DNA from: Cololabis saira
Taxonomy: Eukaryota; Chordata; Actinopteri; Beloniformes; Belonidae
DNA: 64,000 bases
NCBI RefSeq assembly: GCF_033807715.1
Contig: NC_084590.1
Coordinates: 2,856,001 to 2,920,000, forward strand
Reading direction: 5' to 3'
Shown: piece by piece, positions 44,505 to 55,180 of the stretch
How positions within the stretch are numbered: position 1 is the first letter of the stretch
Layout: every line of letters starts with the position of its first letter
Program-made: the position numbers and the translations under genes
Notes under the pieces: generated by a model
Databases searched by the model: none
Told to the model about the DNA's origin: nothing
Seen by the model: the letters and a program-made list of their open reading frames with translations, nothing else

Positions 44505-45105
44505 ATGGATCTTCTGATACCTGTGCTGTCCATCCTGGACACAAGCTTCCCCAAGGACAGGCAGCAGTGTGTGCTTGGGATGACCAGGGAGGCCAAGGAC
44601 TTCCTTACGACACATGCACGGGACCGTGAGTCAGTGGACAGTAGGCTGAGAGACTCAGACAAGGCTTACAAAGAAGGTGAGAAGAGTACATGCACAACCC
44701 TGTGCTTACAACTGCACTACTGTCTAGGCATAATTACTTTAATTTTGTTCCCCCTTTATTCATCTGTCTACAGCTTTGAAGAAATGCAAGATCATCACAC
44801 CCTCTCCAACTGAGGCGCAAGTCCTGGGGCAGCTGGTGATGACCTTTGGCAAGTACACCAGCAAGAGCTTCAAGTGGCTTGTCGAGAATGATGTCGGCTA
44901 CTGCAAATAGTAAGTGTGGTACACTAAATTTGATCGCCATGTGAATAGTGTTATAACTTAATAGTACTGTATCACTATGTTACATTACTATGCCATTTCA
45001 GCATCGTCGACCGCCACATGAAGGAGATGAGGCACCCTGAGAAGAGGAAGACCATCTCTCTCTCTCTCTCCCTCTCACACACACTTAATTGAAAATGTCT
45101 TGTCA
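44505..45105 (+). CDS. Fish repeat-family gene with exonuclease-X-like C-terminal motif, 3' altered
   Basis: Exons 44504-44676 (ATG at 44505, donor AAG|gtgaga), 44774-44909 and 45002-45105 join in phase. The first encodes [20 protein letters not shown] and a charged helix; the second has [20 protein letters not shown] then VGYCKY; the third [16 protein letters not shown]. The FGKY..KSFKWL.ENDVGY motif is the one in the C-terminal domain of exonuclease-X-like proteins; in fish it is found in many uncharacterised, probably transposon-linked proteins. The third exon runs into a TC/CA simple repeat and stops at 45103-45105, so the normal C-terminus is lost here; a related last exon lies at 46070. 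Function unknown. Confidence 0.6.
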
Positions 45106-46069
45106 TGAAAAATGTTTACTAAATGAGAATGCACTTGAATAAATGCACTTCAGCCATTTAAGTGCCTTGAATCGCAGTAGCAGTGTGTTGTGTCATTTCT
45201 TATTCCAAGTCAACACTTTCAATGTTCTCCTTCAATCTATGCATTATAATGTAATCTACCAGTAATTAGAATCATTCATGATATACCATCATTTATAATA
45301 ATAAACACATGAACAGCATGTGTGAAGAAATAAAGTTTAATGACTTAATAGAAAATGTTTCAGAGGTAACAGTGTGTCATTTCACCCATAAGCAATGTCT
45401 CCATCACCATGTAGGCCACAAACCAGCGAGTCGACTTATGGAAAGACAAAAAAAAAAGAGCTTTAGAGGTTTTGTTTACATTCACATCCACATGTTTCTA
45501 AAAATAGCCACACCAATTAGTCCCATGTCTTTTTTTGATCACCTTTTCTTTTTTTTTCATACAATACCAAGTACAAGCTGGCGGGTGTGGGAAAAAAAAT
45601 AAATCACTCAAATGAAGTGATCAATGGGCAGCAATGCAATAAATAAACCATGATTCAATATCCAACACTCCCAATTAGACAAAACACTTGTATAAAACGA
45701 TCATTTAAGTCGTATTTTGTACATTTCCCAAGATTCAACCTGCCACAACACTTCACCACATGGCCTGGCAGCTTTTGACAGCTAATTGACCAATAGTACA
45801 GCATGCCCATATTTTCCCACGCCTCCCCCTCCATGGATTTGATTGACAAATCTTTTACCCAATAATATGCCTTATTTGTCCTATTGTCTAAATCCGATTT
45901 TGCACTTTGTACGCGCTGAGGCCCGTTCGCGTCAGAGCCCACCATACAGAGTGCAAAAATTTCCAAGTTGCTTCTTGCACTGGAAAAGGGAAAGATGCAT
46001 GAGCTTAAACAAAAATGTAGTCAGCCATACTGTACTAATAGACAATTATGTCATCTTGTTTGTTTTCAG
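45106..46069. other. Non-coding, intron-like region
   Basis: Between the broken third exon and the terminal exon of the same gene family. No motif is recognisable. The minus-strand frame at 45655-45966 (103 codons) shows no family resemblance. Confidence 0.4.
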
Positions 46070-46242
46070 TACACAAAGGCCAAACAAGAAGACCATGGAC
46101 CAAAGCAGAGGAAAATTCTGTGCTGAGGCATTTCAAGTCTCACATAATCAAAGGACATTTGGCATCGAAGAGGGAGTGTTTGATTTGCAAAAAATGTGAA
46201 CAGCCAGCACTGAAAAATAGAACATTAGAAACAGGGGCCTGA
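46070..46242 (+). pseudogene. Terminal exon of the same fish repeat-family gene
   Basis: After an acceptor (tgttttcag) the frame reads RRPWTKAEENSVLRHF, ..HIIKGHLASKRECLICKK, ..CEQPALKNRT, ending in a stop at 46240-46242. The pattern W(T/S).(A/E)E...V..HF..., K.EC..CK......L..R is the C-terminal region of a large uncharacterised fish family in which it follows the exonuclease-X-like motif. The usual extension after LKNRT is missing. It supports a single decayed gene from 44505 to 46242. Confidence 0.5.
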
Positions 46243-46350
46243 CTTTTAAGCGCCAAAACTGTCATCCTGTAGTCTGAGAAGCACTGAAATTCCGCCCTGA
46301 AGGCACTTAAAAGGGTTTCTAAGAGGTTAAATATAGTATTGTATTCTTAT

Positions 46351-46500
46351 AGACCTTTTTAATGTTTATCGGTCTCTTATACCATTACATGGTTTGTGTT
46401 TCTGTCTTAGATCTAAAACAGACCTTTTAATGTCTGTCGGTCTCTTAAACCATTACATGGTTTGTGTGTGTGTTAGATGTAAACAGACCTCATAAACACT
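46351..46500. repeat. Tandem duplication of about 78 bp
   Basis: Two units share AGACCTTTT-AATGT-T-TCGGTCTCTTA then ACCATTACATGGTTTGTGT; a third partial unit starts near 46485. Confidence 0.8.
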
Positions 46501-46723
46501 GTTGGTTTCACAAACCACATTTCGTCTGACCCCGTAAGCCTGTGATATGTCACATATTGTTCTAAAAGGGAAATTATGATTTTGAAGTCAGATTTGTGTT
46601 CTGCAGGTCAAATAAAAAAATTTGATATGTCTTTTATGTTCATTGGATGCTGCGTTAGGTGTGGGTCCGTAAACCACCACCATGCAAGAAAATGCCAAAT
46701 TGATCTCATAAACCACATTTGCC

Positions 46724-46725
<2 letters not shown>

Positions 46726-46791
<66 letters not shown>
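46726..46791. repeat. (GT)n microsatellite
   Basis: Pure TG run followed by a G-rich tract. Confidence 0.95.
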
Positions 46792-46792
<1 letters not shown>

Positions 46793-47275
46793 TGGGGGGG
46801 GGTAGGGTAATGTAGCAGCTCAACAGAGCGGATGTCAATGCACAGCCAGGGCACACTGTCGGCACCGCTGCTGTGAAACTCAGCATGGGGTTCAGTATCA
46901 GCTGAGTCATTAGTTTGGTGTAACTAAGTAATGGCTTCAGTGTCCTAAATGCTGTCTAATAAGCCCCACATCAGTTAGCTAGTGTAGTTTACATTTGGTT
47001 TGATGTTTAGTTAGACAGCCACGTCTGAATTGACAGGGTGTGCCAGCGTGGGAGAGCCGAGTCAAGGGTAAGGGGGCTAAGCATGACTATTCATGGACTT
47101 GAAAAATGAACGATCGGGCTAGGTGTAGATTGTATAAGTTATTGTCGAACCTAGTTGTATCCCCTACCTTATTGTGCATAATGGTGGTAAAAGGATAACC
47201 CCTCGGCCTTGTTTCAATAAATACACATCATCACACTGTGAAATCTTGATTAATCAAAATTAAATCAAAATCAAA

Positions 47276-49300
47276 ATGGCAAATATACATCCAGGACTGC
47301 CTAAATTGACTGACTGGAGCAAGTGTTGTCTTTGCCAAGAGAAAAATGGTAATGAGCTCTCATCACCACACACACGACAATCAGAACGGCATGATGGGTA
47401 CTCTATGATTGCAATGAATATTCCCATCTTTCATGCAATGAATGAGATGCCTATTAAAGTTGATCCAGACAGACTTGATGAAGGTGGTGGCATTGAAGAT
47501 ACTTTGAGGAGGAACAAGGCTCAATACCAAAGTTGTCATGCTATGTTCAACAACACAAAACTGGAAAGAGTGAGAACCTCAAAACGTAAGGCAGAAAGTG
47601 CTCAGTCAGTGGAATGCCAGACCAAGCTTAGCAGAACCAGCATTCAAAGCTCATTGTGTTTCATATGTGACAAAGAACTTGCATCCTCTGAACAGACCAG
47701 AAAGGCTATGACAATGAATCTCAATAAGAGGGTTAATGAATGTGCCCGGACTTTAAATGATGGAAAACTTATGGCAAGACTCAGTGGTGAAGATGTTGTT
47801 GCACAGGAACTCCAATACCATGCTGCATGCTTGGTAGACTTGTACAATAGAGAGAGGTCCTACCTCAGAGCCACCAAGAGACTGGAAAAGGAACATGCAA
47901 CCAAAGAGGATGACCACCCACAGGCATTCTCAGAGCTAGTCACATATCTAGTGGAGACCTCTAAATCTGGTGAGGGTCCTTCAGTCTTCCGACTTACAGA
48001 CATAGTTCACCTGTATGCCCAGCGCCTGAAAGAGCTGGGTGTTGATGCACCTGCTGTCAACTCCACAAGACTGAAGGAAAAACTGGTTGGAGGCTCACAA
48101 GCAGGGAAGGGATGTTCTTTTGGCTTTCCAGAAAGAGGTAGGCTTTGTCTTGTCAGAAGCCTCTGACTATTATAGTGAAGCTATTATTCTTAGCAAAGCA
48201 GCTAACATTTTGCGAAGACATATGTTGGACCACAAGTCCACATTTGATGGAACCTTCTATGAGAGTTGCATTGAGGAGGCCATTCCACACAGTCTTCTTC
48301 AGTTTGTGGCCATGCTTGAACACAGAGCAGACATCAAATCTCAGCTGAGGTTTGGTGCATCAAAGACCGATCAAGCAATTGCTCAGCTGCTTCAGTACAA
48401 TTGCTACACACAGTACAAAGAAGGAAGTGCAACTCACAGACACTCCAAAAATAGAGAGACCCCATTCCCTGTTTACATGGGGATGTCCATCTACGCAAAG
48501 ACCAGAAAGCAAAAGTTGGTGGACATGCTTAATGAGCATGGCATAAGCATTCCATACAACAGGGTTCTAGAGATATCTGCACAGCTGGGAGATGCAACAG
48601 TCAGTAAGTACATGGAAGACGGGTTGGTCTGTCCACCAGTTCTGCGGAAAGGGCTGTTCACAACATCAGCCATGGACAACATAGACTACAACCTCACTGC
48701 AACAACAGCAACCACTTCTTTCCATGGAACCATCATCTCTGTTTTTCAGCACCCAACATAAGAAGACAAAGGTTAAGATTGTGGAAAGCTGAAGTTCAGA
48801 GAAGAGATGGTGAAGAGAGTTCCTGAACTTCCAGACACCTTCACCAATGTCTGGCCGGCCTTCTTCACCAAGAAGAAACCCTCTCCTCCCCAGAGTGGTG
48901 TGACACCCACATACACCAGTCTGCTGAGGCCACATCTGGCAATGGAGTACGAGTTGCTGGAGAAAGTAATTTTACCAGATGGGCCGGTGGATGTAACTTG
49001 GTCACCCCACCATGCTTCACAGAAGAGAGGAAAGCCATTTGAGGTCGGCATTACATAATTTTTGCCTCTGCTGCGAGATCAGGCCCACTCGGTTGCTACA
49101 ATCAAGCACGTGATGGACAAGATCAAGGAGATAGTGACATTACTAAACCCCGGCCAGGTGCCAGTGAGTGCTGCTGACCAGTCAATATATGCAGTAGTCA
49201 AGCAGGTCCAGTGGCACTGGTCGGAAATCTATGGTGAGGACAAGTTTGTCCTAATGTTTGGAGGCTTGCATATTGAGACTGAAGTCTATTGGAACTCTAC
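47276..49300 (+). pseudogene. Large fish repeat-family ORF of unknown function, broken
   Basis: One long reading of about 670 codons: 47276-48166, then from 48087 in the next frame on to about 49300. The first part has two cysteine-rich segments (CCLCQ and LCFICDKEL, with HAACL), suggesting zinc binding. The second has ILRRHMLDHK, KTRKQKLVDMLNEHGIS, and AMDNIDYNLTATTATTSFHG, a motif I recall from multi-copy uncharacterised proteins of fish and cnidarians. The third has LNPGQVPVSAADQSIYAVVK and KFVLMFGGLHIETE. Damage: one inserted G at about 48085 (frameshift) and in-frame stops at 48759, 48774 and 49056. It ends in a CA run near 49324. Probably encoded by a mobile element; no function can be assigned. 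Confidence 0.6.
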
Positions 49301-49324
49301 TCGAGGACAGTGGAGTCCTGCCCC

Positions 49325-49347
49325 ACACACACACACACACACACACG
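49325..49347. repeat. (CA)n microsatellite
   Basis: Short CA run at the truncated 3' side of the large broken ORF. Confidence 0.9.
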
Positions 49348-49598
49348 ACCTCCAAAAATTCTAAGCTATACACTACCATCAATTTTACTGGGATCAAACA
49401 TAACAAAAAACCTATACAGTATTTTGGCAGAATATTAGGATTCTGAGACTGATGTATGGTACAAGAAAGCCAATGAGTAAGTCCATGGGTCCAAATTTAG
49501 ATTCTACATAGTGAAAAGGTTATGACTTGACGCCAAAGTCATTCCAATAGGACCACTCTATTGGATTTTGTTGCGAAATGCAATATTACTGTATATTC

Positions 49599-49630
49599 GA
49601 TGGCGGCCTTCTTGAAAAAAGGCCGCCATC
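49599..49630. repeat. 12 bp hairpin (GATGGCGGCCTT/AAGGCCGCCATC)
   Basis: Perfect inverted repeat with an 8-base loop. Such GGCGGCC arms are common in fish MITEs; full element ends not defined. Confidence 0.7.
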
Positions 49631-50122
49631 TTTTTTTTTTTTTGGCACAATGGTTTTATCAAAAGAGCAACCCCTAAGGAGTATGTGTGCCAATTTTGGT
49701 GCTTGTAGCCACAACTGAACGATTATTCCTGTTATTTCTCTAACTAGGATGCACGTTTGGGTGGGCACAACCCCCCCCTGCCCCCCCTAAAACCGGCCTC
49801 GCTTACAGGTGAATGAGACATGGGGTAGTTCTGCTGTAAATGTGCTGTCCAAAATGTTTAATAATCGTATGCGCGTTCGTGTTTGTGGGGGCGAGGCTTT
49901 GGACGGAGCGCTCGTGGGTGGGGGCGGGGCTTAGAGGAAGCGCCACTTTCAAATCTTGCTAGCTCTAGGAAGTTGCATAGAATAACTTTAAATCAAAGCG
50001 TTTTGTTTTTTCATATAAAATAAATACATTTCTATGCAGTTTAGAAGTTTTGGGGATGTCCCTTTTTTTGGCCACTGCGCTGCTGAAATCAGGCGTTCCT
50101 TATTTCTATTTCTGAAAGCTGG

Positions 50123-50510
50123 CAACCCGAAAGGCGACCCGCCGGGGGCCCGCGTTAACGGGTCCCCGATGGGCGCCACAGCTGGGGAGATCCGCGAGAA
50201 GGGCCCGGCGCGCATCCAGAGTCGCCGCCGCCGACCGCTGTACTCGATCCCCCCCAGCGGTCCGCCTTCCACGCGGCTGTCGGACACCGCCCCGCGAAAA
50301 TCCCTGCCCGACGACGCGCCAACGCCGCCTGGACGAAGGCCCTGCGAGGCGGGCCGGACGGCCGCGCCTCCGGCGGCGGGGAGAGGAGGGCGACTGCTCC
50401 CCCAGCCGCGGCTCGAGCCCAGCCCCGCTTCGCACCCCAGCCCGACCGACCCAGCCCTTAGAGCCAATTCTTATCCCGAAGTTACGGATCTGATTTGCCG
50501 ACTTCCCTTA
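50123..50510 (-). rRNA. 28S ribosomal RNA fragment, about 390 bp
   Basis: On the minus strand the sequence opens with GGGAAGTCGGCAAATCAGAT, then CCGTAACTTCGGGATAAG and GGCTCTAAGGGCTGGGTCGG, and continues into a GC-rich expansion segment ending in CCCCCGGCGGGTCGCC. This is the 28S stretch upstream of and including the D8 expansion. The conserved domain is interrupted at both ends: it stops before the CCGGCGCCTAGCAGC region. The divergence from a functional rRNA is small (GATAAGAATT rather than GATAAGGATT). It is a truncated copy, not a functional rRNA gene; the ORFs over it are artefacts. Confidence 0.9.
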
Positions 50511-51523
50511 CTGATCCAACACCGCCTCCTCTGTTTCTGATTGGCTAATCCAAGGCTCTGGCAGCTTTATTGGTTTACAACAGCGTCAGTTTAATGCCTA
50601 ACATGATTTCATTGGATAGACATTTTTTTCCCCCTCATTTTCCAATTGACGGAAATCCGTCTAGAGACGGAGAACTTTAATCCCAGGATTAAAATCTTTT
50701 TAACCCTGTTTTCAAATTAGATAAATCTAAGACTTGAATGAGAGAGAGCAGAATGAATATATATGAATGTAATAATATATTAACGTAAGCTCCTCCTGCT
50801 GCTCCGTCACTGGATCTTTAAATGAAAATCAATGAATAAAATATAATTATAACAAAAATGCTTTCCAAAAAGAAGGAAAGAAATCCTCTATTTGATGTTT
50901 TGAAAAACATCGAATCATTTTTATAAATAAAATAAAATAAAAGGAATTTTAAACTAATTTTAATGAAAAATAAATAAAAAGATTTTTTTTGGAAATAAAA
51001 TAAACAAAAAGGTCTTTTAAAATCGAAAACAACTAAAGAAAGTGTGCCAAATGAAAAGGTTTGGAGGGTCTCTGGGTCTTCCTCAGGCTTGAAACAGTAA
51101 AAACTGTGAACAGGTTTCTGGGGAGAGAGATGTTTTCTCTCCGAATGCCAGAAGCAAAATGAGCCAATTGGTGGCTCCGCCTTTTATACCCTCTGTTTTT
51201 AACCGTCTTTACCGGCTGTTTTACCAGCAACTTTACACAGAAATGATTAGTGTCTTAACCCCTTGAATACTGAATGAAATATAATTTTATTATTTTAAAC
51301 TTTTTAACCTTGTTTTTGATCAAATTAATGTAATGTTTATTTTAATTACTTATTTCAAAACAAAGAACTTTAAACTTAGTTTTTTTTTTTTAATAATGCC
51401 ATACCTTTACGGGCTGTTTTACCAGGAACTTTACACATAAATGATTTAGTGTCTTAACCCCTTGAATACTGAATGAAATATAATAGTTATTTTATTATTT
51501 TAAGCCTTCTAACCTTGTTTTTA
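50511..51523. other. AT-rich region with a duplicated 200 bp block
   Basis: No coding. A block at 51220-51400 (CAACTTTACACAGAAATGAT..., CCCCTTGAATACTGAATGAA) is repeated at 51421-51523 and continues at 51801-51870, split by the L2 tail. A C/T/A-rich unit at 50690-50770 is repeated at 51905-51965 and 52262-52330 (AGAGAGAGCAGAATGAATAT). Confidence 0.6.
51078..51112 (-). ncRNA. Degenerate hammerhead-like motif (weak)
   Basis: Minus strand GCCTGAGGAAGACCCAGAGA followed by CCC: similar in position and flanks (a GTGTGCCAA- and a CAAATGAA-type context) to the better motif at 52171-52218. The core is altered (CTGAGGA for CTGATGA) and the GAAA is not in place, so it is probably a dead copy. Confidence 0.25.
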
Positions 51524-51800
51524 GGCAAGGCAAGTGCATTTATATAGGACAATTCCACACAAGGTAATTCAAAGTGCTTTACATCAACATTAAAAGCAGC
51601 AAGACACAATTAAACAGTAAATAATAAATAAAATGAAATCAAATTATGAGAAAAGAAGGTAAAATAATAAAAAGCACAAGTTGTTAAAAATTAGGGCAGT
51701 AGAGTACAGCAGGTAAGTATTTAATTTAGGAGTACGCTTCAGTAAACAGTAATGTTTTTAGGCCTGATTTAAAGGAGGTGACAGTTGGAGCAGACCTTAC
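51524..51800 (-). mobile_element. L2-type LINE 3' tail inserted in the duplicated block
   Basis: Starts GGCAAGGCAAGTGCATTTAT and includes AATTCAAAGTGCTTTACA, the reverse complement of the conserved 3' end of L2-like fish LINEs (compare 59306-59390). The related uninserted block at 51310-51340 shows the empty site. No coding sequence remains. Confidence 0.7.
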
Positions 51801-52170
51801 ATTTATGTAATGTTTATTTTAATTATTTCGAAATAAAGAACTTTGAACATTGTTTTTAAAAAAGACGAATTAAATAAATAAAAAAAAACAATGCCATGTC
51901 TATTTTAAGATTAAAAACTTTTTAACCCTGTTTTTAAATTAAATAAATCTAAGACTTGAATTTAAGACGAATGGGATTAAGGTTAGGGATAGGAAAAGGA
52001 ACCTGTCCCCCATAGACAGGAGGTGTCCGGTCTGTCCGGGCAGCTCCCAATGACGCTTGTTCAGTCATTCATCACCATTAGGATTTTTTTATATAATTAA
52101 AAAATAATTAGGAAAATGAAAAAAGTGATTAATAATCAATAAAACAAATGTGTGCCAACTCAAATAAATG

Positions 52171-52218
52171 TGTGCCTCAGTGCAACGTTTCAACTTAGTC
52201 TTCTTCAGGCAAAGGCAC
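52171..52218 (-). ncRNA. Hammerhead-like motif
   Basis: On the minus strand: CTGAAGA, a short stem (GACT...AGTT), GAAA, then CGTTGCA; the flanking UGC before the core pairs with GCA after it, as stem I. The core differs from the consensus CUGAUGA by one base (A for U at position 7). The arrangement resembles the minimal type I ribozymes of Penelope-like elements. Whether it cleaves is unknown. Confidence 0.4.
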
Positions 52219-52845
52219 AAAGAAACAGAGCTCAGGCTCAGAGCTGTGAAGCATGTCTGCACTGTCCGAGGAGAGAGAGCAGAATGAATATAATATATAT
52301 TAATATAATAATATATTAATGTAAGCTCCTCCTGTAAAATGAAAATTGGTTTTAAATATTAAAGTCAAGTAAAATAAAATAAATTCTATTTGAAGGTTTT
52401 CTAAAAGGTGATTTTGTAATGTCTTTGAATTTAAAAGAAAAAAAACACTGAGTTCCAATGTAAAATATATATTTTTTATTTCACCTTCACCGTCTCTGAC
52501 TTGAGCACAAATGAAGGAAAGAGGTCGCCTCTCCTTATATAACCTCTGCTCCTAGTTTATATTTTTAACTTCCAAAACCTTATGGCACCTCCAAATTTTA
52601 TCCTAAAAACATGAGGCTTTCATTTTTAATGTATAATAGTTAGGAATTTAAAAAAATTATGAGTAAATTATGTTTTATTAATAGAAATGTCCCATGAGAT
52701 TTTAATTAATTCTAAATGTCCAACCATCTACAGGTTCAAAAGCAAATGCAAAGAAAAGATTTTTGCCAAATACAGGGACGAGGAGACATGAGGTAGTGAT
52801 TGTGTGGGGATTCATCATAATGTACGTATATAAAATGGTATATAT

Positions 52846-54237
52846 CAGGGGTATTCAATTGGCGGCCCGTGGGCCACATGCGGCCCGCCAGGAGCTTTTA
52901 TGTGGCCCCTGGTGTTATAATAGTGATGCACCGAATGTTCAGCCGAAAATAGCAAAAAAAACACTTTCGGTGTTCGGTGGAATAAGTGGGGAAAAAAGAA
53001 GTCTGGATTTTCAACAATGAACTTGATAAAACGCAACCGACTCACGGATGATCATCTCAATCACTGCATGCAGCTTGCTTTGACCTCCCACCGTCCGGTT
53101 TTCAACAAGCTGGCAATGTCTCGCAAATGCAACTTCTCGCATTGAATGTCATGTCAGGTAAATCTATTTTTATTTTTTATTTTTTTGTAAATGAGTGATG
53201 GACATTGGACAATATGGCACACATTAGTTTGGACTACTGTACTTCAGTTCCGAGCTCGAGCTGTTTTCTTTTTATTTAAATTGTTTTTGAGAGAGTGCCA
53301 ACTGCGCTGCGCTGCGCTGCGCTGTGCGTAATTTTGTTGGCCCGCTGCACACCGCTGGCTGACGAGCAGCCTTGAGACACATGCAGACAGACAGGCAGAC
53401 AGACATGCCAGGAATGTGTTCACACAAGGTGCGATTTTTATTTGTAATGTGTGCAGAGAATGCATATCGCATTTAAGTTTAAGATGCTTTGTAGCCTTTT
53501 TTTAGTTGGTTAACGATGCATAGTGTTTGTACATGTTAATCTCTGTTGGAGATGTTTTTTACTTCAGATTTTTTGCCAGTGTTGCACAGTGTTAATGTTT
53601 GTCACATTATTATTAACCTCCGTTGTAACGAGGACTAGTTTACATCATTAGGATTCTAGGATTGGCCTGAAATTTTTTTCATTTGAATAAGTGAGGACTT
53701 TGCATTTCAGATGGAACTTCTAAGCCTCCTATAATTCGTGATTGTTTAGTTTTGCTGATATAATGCACAGATGTGTCATTAATAAAGGAGCTTATGGTTA
53801 ATATTTTGGTTGCTTATTTATAACATCAAACTGGCTACTATGGACTGAAATGCTTGTGCTCAATGCTTAATATAATATTCCAATAAGGAAATCTTGGTGG
53901 AAAGTGGTGCTTTGTCATTATGGCGTGTTTTATTAAAAGTAGGTGAATATCAATTTCATTAAGTTTGCACAATGCATGGTTTCAAAATGAACTTGCATTC
54001 AAAATAATATTTCTTTATCTGAATATTATATATAACATTCACAATTTCTAAATCTGGAGACAATTAATACATAATTCATATGTAAACTAGATATATTCAA
54101 ATGTATATTATACATAAGTCTTCGTCTTTGAGTGCAAAATACATTTTGAAAACCCCCACATTTTCAAATTATGCGGCCCTCTCCATACAGTCCTTTTGCA
54201 GATGTGGCCCCCGGCCCAATCTAGTTGAATACCCCTG
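52846..54237. mobile_element. hAT element, 1.39 kb, long form
   Basis: Ends CAGGGGTATTCAATTGGCGG and CTAGTTGAATACCCCTG, with perfect 8 bp duplications GTATATAT at 52838-52845 and 54238-54245. Near 53018-53140 a plus-strand remnant of a hAT transposase C-terminus is readable (MNLIKRNRLTDDHLNHCMQL, FNKLAMSRK). A second, different hAT-like end (GATGCACCGAATGTTCAGCC) starts near 52924, so another element may be nested. The 29.0 kb MITE is this element minus about 1 kb of its interior. Confidence 0.9.
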
Positions 54238-54284
54238 GTATATATAATAATGATTATACTGTTTATGATATGATGTGTATGTGT

Positions 54285-54286
<2 letters not shown>

Positions 54287-54357
<71 letters not shown>
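54287..54357. repeat. (CA)n microsatellite
   Basis: Pure AC run between the hAT element and the palindromic repeat. Confidence 0.95.
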
Positions 54358-54360
<3 letters not shown>

Positions 54361-54396
54361 GACTGTCTCAGAAAATTTGAATATTGTGATAAAGTT

Positions 54397-54955
54397 ATAG
54401 AAAAAGAGTCGACCAGGTGCTCATTAGGGTGTGACCGCTGTAAAATGGTGCTCTTGGATCGGACCCGAGAGACAATGTGGAAAAATAGAAGCTAAAGATC
54501 CAGGCACTCGAGACGAGGTGGATAAAAAGATAAAAAAGCCTTTATTAGAAGAGGGCTGCCAACATGTTTCGGCCTATCTGGCCTTCATCAGGGCAAAAGC
54601 TATACAGAGAAAAGGAACCTGTATAAATAACCACAGGTGTGGTAATGAGCACAGGTGAAAACAATCACTCATCAAGGCCAAAACACAGGTGAACCATAGC
54701 AACATTTTAAGGTGGTATGGGGAGTAAAACTCATCACAACCAATAATCATTGGAATAAAACATCCATATAGTACACAAAAAAAGCGCCGCAGATATGAGC
54801 AGAAAATGTCTACAACCTGTGTACAGACAGGTCTGAAAAAGAAAAAAAAACACTACACAATATGAAACCAAAATCAAAAGGATTCATCTTTATCTTTTTT
54901 ATCTTTTTATCCACCTCGTCTCGAGTGCCTGGATCTTTAGCTTCTATTTTTCCAC
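54397..54955 (-). mobile_element. Penelope-like insertion with 14 bp target duplication
   Basis: The inserted 559 bp are flanked by ATTGTGATAAAGTT at 54383-54396 and 54956-54969. A 65 bp end sequence (GTGGAAAAATAGAAGCTAAA..., ...CGAGACGAGGTGGATAAAAA) occurs in inverted orientation at 54476-54537 and 54893-54955. Penelope-like elements are known to carry LTR-like repeats in direct or inverted order, 12-15 bp target duplications and hammerhead motifs in the repeat, and all three occur here. The reverse transcriptase is absent, so the copy is truncated. Confidence 0.7.
54554..54599 (-). ncRNA. Hammerhead ribozyme-like motif in the Penelope-like element
   Basis: Minus strand: stem I half UGCC, CUGAUGA, A, stem II GGCC-AGAUA-GGCC, GAAA, a minimal stem III (ACAUGU), U, then stem I half GGCA. 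The two stem I halves and the two stem II halves pair perfectly. The core CUGAUGA...GAAA is the consensus. One extra A lies between CUGAUGA and stem II. Self-cleavage is predicted from established motifs, not shown. Confidence 0.65.
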
Positions 54956-55180
54956 ATTGTGATAAAGTTCTTTATTTTCTGTAATGCAATTAAAAAAACA
55001 AAAATGTTATACATTCTGGATTCATTACAAATCAACTGAAATATTGCAAGCCTTTTATTATTTTAATATTGCTGATTATGGTTTACAGTTTAAGATTAAG
55101 ATTCCCAGAATATTTAATTTTTTTAGATAGTTTTCTTAAGCTGGGATAGGGTTAGGTTAACCCTGTAAAGAATTTACAAG

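Larger units (their letters stand above)
54360..55150. mobile_element. Fish palindromic repeat, left arm, interrupted
   Basis: GACTGTCTCAGAAAATTTGA at 54361 begins a sequence that resumes after the Penelope-like insertion at 54956 and continues to about 55145 (TTGCAAGCCTTTTATTATTT, TTTTCTTAAGCTG). I recall this as one arm of a long near-palindromic teleost repeat. The right arm is absent, cut where the hammerhead-like segment begins. Confidence 0.6.

Noticed and set aside
45655..45966. 103-codon minus-strand ORF
   Set aside because: No recognisable domain, no splice partners, and it lies in intron-like DNA.
46880..47275. Possible LTR upstream of the large unknown ORF (AATAAA-like sequence near 47215)
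   Set aside because: No second copy in the window and no TG...CA ends with target duplication were found.
50034..50540. 168- and 159-codon ORFs in GC-rich DNA
   Set aside because: They lie over the 28S rRNA fragment and have no protein similarity.
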